Positions 9,064-16,950 of a DNA stretch of 35,347 bases are shown piece after piece; positions within the stretch are counted from its first letter, which is position 1, and each line of letters begins with the position of its first letter. The notes under the pieces were generated by a model that worked only from the letters and a program-made list of their open reading frames with translations, searched no databases and had not been told where the DNA came from. The stretch spans positions 1 to 35,347 of the forward strand of contig SIAJ01000060.1 of assembly GCA_009691845.1 (NCBI GenBank). The letters are read 5' to 3'. The DNA is from Gemmataceae bacterium. Lineage in GTDB: Bacteria > Planctomycetota > Planctomycetia > Gemmatales > Gemmataceae. The position numbers and the translations under genes are program-made.

Positions 9064-10386
9064 TCACACCAGTTTCGCAATCACCTGCGTCGTGCTTGGC
9101 AGTACCGGATTCGGCCGATTGGCCACGTCGTACACCATGCCGTGCGGATTGATGCCGAGGTTGTGGTAGACCGTGGCCAGTACATCGGGATAAGGGATCG
9201 GATCGTCCTTCGCTCTTGCTGCGATTGAGTCCGTCGAGCCGATCACCTGGCCTGTTTTCATGCCTCCGCCTGCGAACAGGGCACCATTCACCGGTGACCA
9301 GTGGTCGCGGCCAGCGTCCTTGTTGATCTTCGGAGTGCGGCCGAATTCGCCCCATACGAGTACGGTGACGTCCTTATCCAGGCCGCGAGCGTAAATGTCC
9401 TCGATCAGGGCAGAGATGCCTTTATCGAACAGGGGCAGATGCTCCTTAAGATGGCGGAAATTGGCGCCGTGCGTATCCCAAAAACCGTATGCGACCGTAA
9501 CGACGCGAGCACCTGCCTCGACCAGGCGACGGGCCATGAGCAGTTGATCGTTCCACATCGGGGCCCCATCGCCCAGGTGCTTGGTCGAACCGCGGCCATA
9601 GCGATCGCGAACGCTGACCGGTTCCTTGGTCACATCGAGTGCATCCACCAACTTGCTCGTCGTGAGCACATCGAAAGCCTTGGCATGGAACGTGTCGGAC
9701 GATCGTGAGGATCCGTCCGCATTCCGGCGAATGTCGTCGATGGTGTTCAGTAAGCCCTTACGGTCTTCCAGGCGATCGGCGGGCACGGCGAGGTTTTTCA
9801 TCACGGCAACTTCATCGCCATCGACCTTCACTGCCGACGCGGCACGCCCGAGTCGACCAACATGAGGCGAGTTGTACGGCTTGTGCTGCATGGTCGGAAA
9901 AAGATCGACGAACGGCGGCACGAGCGGATCGACCGGGCCTTCGAGTCGAGCGACGACACTGCCGAAGTGAGGGCGCATCTCACGCTGGGACGTGCTCATG
10001 CCCACGCCGACCATGTTCTGCCAACTCGAATGTTCGTCTGCCAGGCCGACAATCGAGCGAATGATCGCCATCTTGTCGGTGCATTGAGCGAGCCGAGGTA
10101 GCAGTTCGCCAATCTGAATACCTGGAACGTTCGTGGGGATCGGCTTGAATTCGCCACGCACTTCGGACGGCGCGTTTGGCTTCAAGTCAAAAGTATCCTG
10201 ATGAGCTAGCCCGCCGGACAAATAGACAACGATGACTGATTTATGCGAACGAGTGCCCGCTGCCGCCTCGGCCTTCATGAGTCCGGGCAGGGTCAAGCCA
10301 CCCATGGTCCAGGCACCGACTTCAAGAAACGAGCGCCGGGAGACATGATCGCAGAAGCGGCCGGGTTGACCGAGGAAGGTGAGCAT
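9064..10386 (-). CDS. DUF1501 protein (sulfatase-like fold), copy B
   Basis: I place the start at the ATG at 10386, giving 440 residues; the frame also opens with TTG at 10434, but the ATG begins the conserved N-terminus, MLTFLGQPGRFCDHVSRRSF, with a twin-arginine-type signal. Family motifs are VVYLSGGLAHQDTFDLKP, EHSSWQNMVGVGMS, LMARRLVEAGARVVTVAYGF with WDTHGANF, then LVWGEFGRTPKINKDAGRDH. It is clearly diverged from the copy at 7306-8685, so it is not a recent duplicate. Both probably belong to the exported planctomycete group usually paired with DUF1549 proteins, but neither has such a partner here. The substrate is unknown. Confidence 0.93.
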   Translation of the reverse strand: MLTFLGQPGRFCDHVSRRSFLEVGAWTMGGLTLPGLMKAEAAAGTRSHKSVIVVYLSGGLAHQDTFDLKPNAPSEVRGEFKPIPTNVPGIQIGELLPRLAQCTDKMAIIRSIVGLADEHSSWQNMVGVGMSTSQREMRPHFGSVVARLEGPVDPLVPPFVDLFPTMQHKPYNSPHVGRLGRAASAVKVDGDEVAVMKNLAVPADRLEDRKGLLNTIDDIRRNADGSSRSSDTFHAKAFDVLTTSKLVDALDVTKEPVSVRDRYGRGSTKHLGDGAPMWNDQLLMARRLVEAGARVVTVAYGFWDTHGANFRHLKEHLPLFDKGISALIEDIYARGLDKDVTVLVWGEFGRTPKINKDAGRDHWSPVNGALFAGGGMKTGQVIGSTDSIAARAKDDPIPYPDVLATVYHNLGINPHGMVYDVANRPNPVLPSTTQVIAKLV

Positions 10387-10514
10387 AGGAAAGCCCGATT
10401 TCGGTGGGAGGGTCAGGATAATTATACTGCACAATGAGAAAAGTTGCCACTCCCTTCCGAGCCTCTAACAGCAACAAAGCAAGAAATACGATTGATGATT
10501 GACATCGACGATGA

Positions 10515-12352
10515 GAAGTCATCACGCACCCAGGACCACAACCATCTCAATCAAACAACGCACTTCCATGCCACGAATACCATCGCCGCCGACGTCAGAT
10601 CGATACACTTGAGTCCCGAGTCGTCCCTGCTATGGTCTGGGCTTCGGCTGTTCCTGATGATACCGCCGCAGAGGGTGCGACGAACGCCGCCACGTTTGTG
10701 ATTAGCAGGAATGGCGACACATCTGCAGGGCTAGCTATTGAACTCGTGGTGTCCGGGAGTTCGGTCGTTGGCACCGACTATCATCTATCGACCAACGGGC
10801 AGGTGGTAATCTGGTCGACGCCCATCGAAGGACCGTCGACAGCAACGGTTTCGTTCGCCCCGGGCCAATCTTCCATTACCTTCACCATGATAGCCGAAGC
10901 GGATTTCTAGGAGAAAGGCACGGAGACGGTCGTGTCGAGTTTGGTTGCGGGTGGCACACCCTATGCGATTGGCACGCCGTCGTCCGCGACTCTCTACATC
11001 CTGGATGGCGAAGCACCGCCAGCACAGACAGGGGACTTCCTTGTCGAAGCGTTTGATGACGAGAACGATAACGGCCCTTGGGATGCCGCGGAGATTGGAG
11101 TAGCGGGCTTGAGTTTTGCCTACTCTAGAGCGCCTTGGTCTGGAGAGTTGCAAACGCTTGGGGACGGCAGTACAAGTTCAGTCCTTGACGTCGGAAACTA
11201 CAACTACACGTTGACCGCACCAGATGGGTACAGAATTCCAGTTCCGTTCGTTGTGAACGGTCTATTCGACATCAAAGCCGGCCAGCAAACGGCCTTCCTC
11301 CTGCCCCTCTCGCAATTCAATGAAATGACGGATTTCGTCCAGCCTACCTTTGGATTCTTCGACGCGACAATCCCTGCGCCCCTTGAGACTGGCGTAAACA
11401 CCGCCGTGGCCGTTTCGGGCGTCAGCGTGACCCTGTTCGATGGCGAGTACACCGCGTTAACGGGACAAATTTTTCCTGATCAAATGATCGCTGTCGAGGT
11501 GATGTCAGAGGGAGGGACGATCCAAGTCAACCCGGCCAGCGGATTGGAAGATTACAACGCGAGCCAGACGCACATTCTCATGATTGGGAGACAAGGGGTC
11601 GTCAACGCCACGCTGGCTTCTCTGATCTAGACGCCCTATGCGGGCTTCGACGGTGTCGGCTTCGTTACTCTGTGCGCGGGTGCAATGTCAGCCGTGGTGC
11701 AGAATCCCGATGGTAGTTGGGGCGAGAGCCCGGGCTGGATTTGCGAAAAGGGACGATCCCGATCGGCGTAGGTGCCTACGAAACGAATCCGGACCCTCTG
11801 GTATCCAACATTTAGTACGTTACGTATGGTGAAGGCGGCGGGATCGGTATTCGCGACTTCATCAGGACAGGGCTCACTGTCGCCAAAGTGATCGCGACAC
11901 TGAATATCGTGGCTGTGCCAAGCGGGACAAAGGGGTACGTTTCTGAATCAGCCCCAGCCGGTGATGCGACCCTCATCGAGCTACATAGCCGGGGCAAAGC
12001 CAGCACGAAGACCGGGATCAGGACCTGGCAGGACATCGTCGATGACCTGAGCGGGAGGGCGGACGGATCGGTACCGGCGTAGGTTATTAGTGGGCACGGA
12101 TCGGGGGCTGGCGTCAGCACCTCAGGCGGCTCCTTGGGCCCAGACAACATCACCCAAGCTCAAGTCGATGTGATCAAAGCGAAGCTCGCGGAGAATGCCA
12201 CAGTCGTTATCGCTGGGTGCAATTCTGGTGCGAATGAAAAAAGCATGCAGCACTTCGCAAACAAGTTTAACCGTCCAGTGATCGCGAACACAGGTGACGT
12301 GAAGGGTTTACATGGGCGAGAGGAATGGAAACGGGTCGAGCCAAAGTTCTGA
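10515..12352 (+). pseudogene. Decayed secreted gene: Calx-beta, SdrD_B-like, cadherin-like and C-terminal His/Cys domain
   Basis: Conceptual translation runs in one frame from 10515 to about 11748 and then, after a one-base shift, in the next frame to the TGA at 12350-12352. Segments in order are: a planctomycete secretion-type N-terminus (RRRRQIDTLESRVVPA, about 10581-10631); a Calx-beta domain (AEGATNAATFVISRNGDTS to SSATLYILDGE); an SdrD_B-like segment (FDDENDNGPWDAAEIGVAGL); a cadherin-like segment ending LASLI-stop-TPYAGFDG; and a C-terminal domain with ISGHGSGAG and VVIAGCNSGA. In-frame TAG stops interrupt the homology at 10908, 11628, 11813 and 12080. The frameshift lies near 11745-11751. 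There is no ATG, GTG or TTG before the N-terminal motif in its own frame, so the start is lost too. The neighbours are a DUF1501 gene (divergent) and the WD40 gene downstream. It was probably a secreted surface protein or toxin-like effector. Programmed readthrough is a less likely alternative. Confidence 0.75.
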
Positions 12353-12374
12353 ACCTGCGCGAGATTGGAGCCAC

Positions 12375-12404
12375 GGAACAGCAACTCTTGCCTCACGCTG
12401 TTCC
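12375..12404 (+). terminator. Possible hairpin after the decayed gene
   Basis: Arms GGAACAGC (12375-12382) and GCTGTTCC (12397-12404) pair perfectly around a 14-base loop, 22 bases after the TGA at 12352. No T-run follows, so it could be only a chance inverted repeat. Confidence 0.3.
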
Positions 12405-12550
12405 AGCCAGTCGAGGGTTGACAACTATTTCGCAGGCTGGGGATCCGACTATAGTGAATTGAGGCGACGTAACGATGGTGCCACCAGCCTCACGGGAGAT
12501 TGATGATTTCTCAAGGGCATCGGTCCTGCACTGAACTAGAGGTTCCGTCA

Positions 12551-13651
12551 ATGTACTTTTCGCGATTGTCTATCTTCGTGTTTGCCTTCGGAATCAGTTT
12601 GGTTGTCCTGGGTGGCGATTCGAGTTCGACCATGCCAAGCCTCACATCGCTCAAACCCGCGGCTGCGCTGGACGTCAACGTCGGGGGCCGGAAATACTAG
12701 TTCTCCCCCGATTCAGAGTACCTGGCATACATCGCTTCTGAGCCTGGCAAGCTGGAGCCGCTCGTGGTGGTGTATTCAATCAAGGAATGCAAAGCTGTCG
12801 CCACTCTGGACTGGGACGGTTCCATCAAGAACGACTTGGCCTTCAGCACGGACGGAGCCAAACTCGTGCTTGCTGCGAACGATGATATCCGTGTCTGGGA
12901 ATGGCGAAAGAAAAAACAACTCGCATGGCCAGAAGCGTTGACCAGGCAATCCCCCAGCCATTCGGCCCGGTTCGGTGCCAGGGAAAATCTGGTGTATGTT
13001 GGCAATTCGTCCGACAATTGGCGCGGAGGCGTGCGATTGTGGGACACCGAGAAAGGCCGGCTTTCCGTCGTTTTCGAACCCGATGCGCCGCCGAGTCCGA
13101 ATGAAATTGTCGGCGGCACGGCGATGGCTAGCACTAGAGACGGTGCCTTGTTGGCCGTCAAATATCGCAACCAATTGGTCCTCATCGATACGAAGACCCA
13201 CAAGGTCCTGAAACGGAGCGAGCACGATCTGCCCGCCAAGAACTTGGCGTTTTCACCCGACGGAAAGTTCCTCGCTCAAAGGCCAATCGAGGATAAGTCG
13301 ATTACCCTATGGTCTGTACCCGAACTGAAGCAACTCAATGAGTATGACATTCGGCCTGGCCAGTTGTGGGGGTGCGATTTCCTACCGGACGGCCGGCTTC
13401 TCATACTGGCGACACCGGTGAAGCATGATGAATACCATTTCATTTTGTGGGATGGCGTCAAGAACGAGGAGGTCTGGCGAATCTTTTGTGCCAAAGGCAA
13501 CAACTTGTTCCAGGGCTTCTGCATCTCTCCAGACGGCAAGTGGCTTGCACTTGGATTCGATCCTTCAAACGTTCAGGAGAGAAAACTCACTCTTTGGAGG
13601 ATGGAGGACATCCACCGCCTCGCCGCCGGCAAGAGTGCCGACAAGAAGTGA
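12551..13651 (+). pseudogene. Signal-peptide WD40-repeat protein with in-frame TAG
   Basis: The ATG at 12551 follows an AGAGG site and begins a signal peptide (MYFSRLSIFVFAFGISLVVL). The frame stops at TAG (12698-12700) after 49 codons, inside GGRKY-stop-FSPDSEYLAYI, and then runs open to TGA at 13651; the full product would be 366 residues counting the stop position. After the stop at least three WD40-like blades are visible: LAFSTDGAKLVLAANDD with IRVWEW, LAFSPDGKFLAQRP with ITLWSVPEL, and ISPDGKWLALGFD with LTLWRMEDI. A secreted beta-propeller scaffold or binding protein is inferred. A shorter protein could start at GTG 12764, but it would lack the signal peptide and first strands. The gene is most likely recently broken. 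It directly follows the other TAG-interrupted locus. Confidence 0.72.
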
Positions 13652-13716
13652 TGCAGCTCGGGAGCGAGACTTGGGCCGCCTGCCTTCGGGTTGCCCCGCC
13701 CGCTATCATCTTCCCC

Positions 13717-14493
13717 ATGACCCCACTCGAATTATTCCAGTCAGCCCGGCTCGCCGAAGCGATTCTGATGCAAGAGCAGATCATTGCGGCTCGGGGGGAC
13801 GATCCAGTGGAACGCCTGCTGCTTTGCGATTTTCTGGCCTATGCAGGAGAGAACAAAGTTGTCCGGCTGCAACTCGAACAGTTAGTCAATGCACCGGAAG
13901 TGCTGCAGAGCTACCTTGGCGAATGGCGAAAACTACTGGCGGCTGACGATGCTCGACATTGTGGAGTGCAGCCTGATTTCCTTTTCGAGCCGGCAGCACA
14001 CATTCGCAACCGACTGCAAGCGCGAATGCAACTGGCTGGCGGGCTAATCGAAGAAGCAGTCGATTCGCTCGACGCGGCCGACGAATCCGCCGCCTGGGTC
14101 GCTGGGCATGTGGACGGCCGAGAGTTCGACGGTTGGCGCGACTCGGACGACTTGCTAGGGCCAGTCCTCGAAGTGTTACATTCCGACCGTTACGTCTGGG
14201 TGCCGGTCGAGCAGGTTCTCAAGTTACGCTTGGAAGATGCGGACTCGCTCCGGGATCAACTCTATCGGCCAGCGACGCTTTGGTTGGTCGACGGCAGCCG
14301 GTGGGAGGTTTTTATGCCGGCCCTGTATGTTGGAAGTGCCGAACATCCAGAGGAAGGCATTCGCACGGGCGCTGGCGTGGATTGGATCGAGTTACATGGA
14401 GTGATGCGTGGCGTGGGTGAACGTACTTTTCTCTTCGGCGAGGAAGAACTTGGTATTAGCGAGTTCAAACAGGTGGAAATTCGCCGGCGATGA
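13717..14493 (+). CDS. ImpE-like protein (type VI secretion accessory family)
   Basis: The protein has 258 residues, the usual size for ImpE/TagJ. An N-terminal TPR-like helical region (AEAILMQEQIIAARGDDPVERLLLCDFLAYAG) is followed by the family core: WRDSDDLLGPVLEVLHSDRY, then VWVPVEQVLKLRLEDADSLRDQLYRPATLWLVDGSRWEVFMPALYV in pieces, and the final GVGERTFLFGEEELGISEF. ImpE proteins bind the ClpV/sheath system in some type VI clusters, but no other T6SS gene is present in this window; orphan ImpE genes also occur, including near TPR proteins. I use the ATG at 13717; the upstream frame overlaps the WD40 gene. It faces the HEAT gene tail to tail with four bases between their stops. The function outside a T6SS is unknown. 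Confidence 0.8.
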   Translation: MTPLELFQSARLAEAILMQEQIIAARGDDPVERLLLCDFLAYAGENKVVRLQLEQLVNAPEVLQSYLGEWRKLLAADDARHCGVQPDFLFEPAAHIRNRLQARMQLAGGLIEEAVDSLDAADESAAWVAGHVDGREFDGWRDSDDLLGPVLEVLHSDRYVWVPVEQVLKLRLEDADSLRDQLYRPATLWLVDGSRWEVFMPALYVGSAEHPEEGIRTGAGVDWIELHGVMRGVGERTFLFGEEELGISEFKQVEIRRR

Positions 14494-14497
14494 CAGC

Positions 14498-15148
14498 TTA
14501 GACTTCGATCAACTGCAACGCCTTCCTGGCCGCGTCACGCACGTCGTCGTCGTAGTCGGCCAGTGCTTCCAATAATCCCTCGATCACGCAATCATCAGTT
14601 GCGTGCAGTTGCCCAAGGAGTAACGCAGCTCGCTCGCGGATGAGGGCATCGGGGTTGGTCAGTGCCTCGACAAGGAACGGTATGCAGGAACGTCCGATTC
14701 TCTTAAGCGTTGCCCCGGCTACGGTCCGCACACGGATTTGTTCGTCCGCGAGCAGCGACATGAGGTGCGGAACGGCAGGCTCGGCATCGGGTCCGATGCA
14801 ACCGATCGCAGACATGGCTTCCAGGCGAATGGAAATCGAGGAATCGTCCAGGGCCGCGACCAAGTGCGGCAACGACGGCAGGGCCGCATTCCCAAGGTCT
14901 CCCAGCGAACGAGCGGCTCGTCGGCGCACTTGGATGCAACCGTCGTGCATGGCACTCGAGAGGGCGGGCAGAACTGCGGGCGCGGCACCGAGTTCGCCCA
15001 AGCCCATCACCGCCAGGGCACGCACTTCGTCATCCGGCGCGTTCAGTGCCTGTGTCAAAATGTTGACGGATTCGTCTCGGTATTCGTCCGGTAGCGTGCC
15101 CGTTAAGGCAGCCACGATGATCCGATGAACTAGAGCGTATGGATTCAT
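14498..15148 (-). CDS. HEAT-repeat protein
   Basis: A 216-residue all-helical protein built from about five HEAT repeats. Repeating units include DDEVRALAVMGLGELGA, CIQVRRRAARSLGDLGNAAL, SISIRLEAMSAIGCIGPDAE, QIRVRTVAGATLKRIGRS and ALIRERAALLLGQL, ending with DDDVRDAARKALQL. There is no signal peptide, so it is likely cytoplasmic. HEAT arrays form protein-binding solenoids; some are related to phycobilisome-lyase-like PBS_HEAT repeats. Its partner is unknown. The gene is convergent with the ImpE-like gene and ends in TAA. Confidence 0.88.
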   Translation of the reverse strand: MNPYALVHRIIVAALTGTLPDEYRDESVNILTQALNAPDDEVRALAVMGLGELGAAPAVLPALSSAMHDGCIQVRRRAARSLGDLGNAALPSLPHLVAALDDSSISIRLEAMSAIGCIGPDAEPAVPHLMSLLADEQIRVRTVAGATLKRIGRSCIPFLVEALTNPDALIRERAALLLGQLHATDDCVIEGLLEALADYDDDVRDAARKALQLIEV

Positions 15149-15993
15149 CGGGGGCGTCGGACGATCGACGACTCGGTGTCTAAGAGCGATAGCAGGAATG
15201 ATGACACCTGCGGTTGAGGTGACAGGGGACAGCCTCTTGGGAATTCTGAGGTTCTCTTAGCACATATTCTCGCTACAGACCGCAGAGCCTGCCGCAGCGG
15301 CCCCGGTTTTGTTGCAGGCACAATATTCATTACCGCGACACCTTATTTTCTCGCTCAGAACACACCTGGCCTCGCAAAAACCAGGGCCAGAGCTATCGTA
15401 GCCTGTTGTAATTGTATCGGACCTAGTTCGGGGATGGCGTCTTGACCCAACAAGGCTTTCCAGCTCCCACCAGCTGAATCGCGATATCCCAGGTCACGCC
15501 GAGAGAACGATGATCGGCGCGAGGATAAGCCGGTTCAGGCAACCGCCAAAACCAGCACTAATGCCGATCACTGGAAGAGATAGAGCGTTTTCAGGATTAC
15601 GTGAAAGTTGCGAACCAAGCGAACTCGCGGTTTCCTGGCTCGCATCATCCGTCTTCGCAGCAGTCACTCCCCCTGCGGTCTTGGCAACGGTCGGGCTTGA
15701 TCTGAGCGCGAATCCACAAGGCACCGAGTGCGAAAAAAACCAACCCGACGACGAAACTGTCGGCCGCACGGCCATCCTACTGGCTGGAGCCCAACCGATT
15801 CAGTTTCAACGGAAGCCGAGATAACCCCGACCGATCGGCCAACGTTGATTTCAGCCACGAAGGAGTACTCACTGCGACCCATGGCGGAGTGAAAAACAAG
15901 GAGTTTCGATTCTTCGACCCGATTCAGCAGTTGGAGGTTACTCTCCGCACACAATCACTACGGCACTGCGACGCCACGCATCCGCTCGAGGCG

Positions 15994-16016
15994 GGGGCGA
16001 GAGGGGCTCGCAGTAC
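15994..16016. repeat. Dispersed GC-rich repeat, copy 2
   Basis: A 23-base match to 12-34 with three substitutions: GGGGCGAGAGGGGCTCGCAG followed by TAC. It lies just upstream of another repeat at 16018. Confidence 0.45.
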
Positions 16017-16017
16017 A

Positions 16018-16038
16018 CCCTCGCTTACGCTTCGGGCT
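16018..16038. repeat. CCCTCGCTTACGCTTCGGGC-type repeat
   Basis: A 21-base element that matches the right arm of the inverted repeat at 4263-4284 at most positions. Here the partner arm is missing or degenerate. It lies 30 bases past the stop of the thioredoxin gene on the minus strand. Confidence 0.45.
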
Positions 16039-16068
16039 CCACAAGAAATTCAACTCTTGTGGGCTGTC

Positions 16069-16938
16069 TCAATAGAGCATCGCGCGCAACTTGTCGCGGT
16101 AAGTATCCGCCAGTTCGCTGCGGACGCCAACGATCTCGAAGATCTTGACCATCAACTCCCGAACGGCTCCTCGGCCCAAATCGAGATCGAGATTGGCCGC
16201 CTTCATCAATGCTTCCAGGGCTTGCGGATACATGCCCTTGGTGGCCAGCACGTTGCCCAACTCAAGATGAAGTTGAGCATTGTCCGGATCGGCAGCGATG
16301 CGGTTCTGAATCGCAACCTCGTCGCCTGCCGTGGCGGCGTTTTTCTTCATCTCAATGGTTCGACGCAGCTTGACTGCCTCCGCGCCGAATTCGCCTGCGT
16401 CTGGAATCATCGCCAGTGCCGTCTGGGCCTCTTCATCGCGGCCAGTGGCAATCAGGACTCGCCCAAGACCCAATCTTGCTGGATCATTCCGTTCATCCTT
16501 GGTCAGCAGATCGCGATAGATTGCTTCGGCCTTCGGGGCATCTTTCTCTTCGAGGGCGGCCGCCTCGACAAGCGGATCGTTCGGTGCGGGACCGGACAGT
16601 TCGTCGAGAAAGGTCTTTAGATCGATCTCGGAAACCAGGCCCGTGAAGCCGTTGACGACTTGATTATCCTTGAACACCAGCACGGCCGGGATGCTTTCGA
16701 CGCGGAAATAGCCTGCAAGTTGCTGGGCCTCATCGATGTTGGCTTTGGCGAGAACGAACGCTCCGTTACGCTCGGCAGCCGCTTGCTCCAGAAGTGGCCC
16801 CAGTTGCTTGCACGGCCCGCACCATTCCGCCCAGAAGTCCACTAGAACCGGAACCTGTGCCGACCGTTGCAGAACCTCTTCCTCGAAGTTCGCATCTCCA
16901 ACTTCAATGACCCAATTACTTGTTGCAGCATCAATCAT
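16069..16938 (-). CDS. CnoX-like thioredoxin with C-terminal TPR region
   Basis: The protein has 289 residues, like CnoX/YbbN (about 280-300). The thioredoxin domain (about 5-112) has the active site WCGPCKQ and the cis-proline segment ESIPAVLVFKD. The C-terminal half (about 120-285) is helical, with TPR-like units AEAIYRDLLTKDERNDPARLGLGRV (partial) and LHLELGNVLATKGMYPQALE. CnoX proteins are holdases that protect stressed proteins and hand them to GroEL or DnaK. E. coli CnoX has lost a redox cysteine, whereas here both cysteines of CGPC remain, so redox activity is expected. There is no signal peptide, so it is cytoplasmic. The gene starts 12 bases after the stop of the D-2-hydroxyacid dehydrogenase, implying cotranscription. 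Confidence 0.9.
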   Translation of the reverse strand: MIDAATSNWVIEVGDANFEEEVLQRSAQVPVLVDFWAEWCGPCKQLGPLLEQAAAERNGAFVLAKANIDEAQQLAGYFRVESIPAVLVFKDNQVVNGFTGLVSEIDLKTFLDELSGPAPNDPLVEAAALEEKDAPKAEAIYRDLLTKDERNDPARLGLGRVLIATGRDEEAQTALAMIPDAGEFGAEAVKLRRTIEMKKNAATAGDEVAIQNRIAADPDNAQLHLELGNVLATKGMYPQALEALMKAANLDLDLGRGAVRELMVKIFEIVGVRSELADTYRDKLRAMLY

Positions 16939-16950
16939 GTTGGTTCCGAT

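Larger units (their letters stand above)
15149..16068. other. 920-base stretch without a convincing gene; possible degraded membrane protein
   Basis: No intact gene is supported. On the minus strand, hydrophobic segments occur in different frames: VVGLVFFALGALWIRAQ (near 15700-15760), then LPVIGISAGFGGCLNRLILA (near 15500-15570) in another frame, with stops between. They may be pieces of one membrane protein broken by frameshifts. Repeats occupy 15994-16038. Confidence 0.35.
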
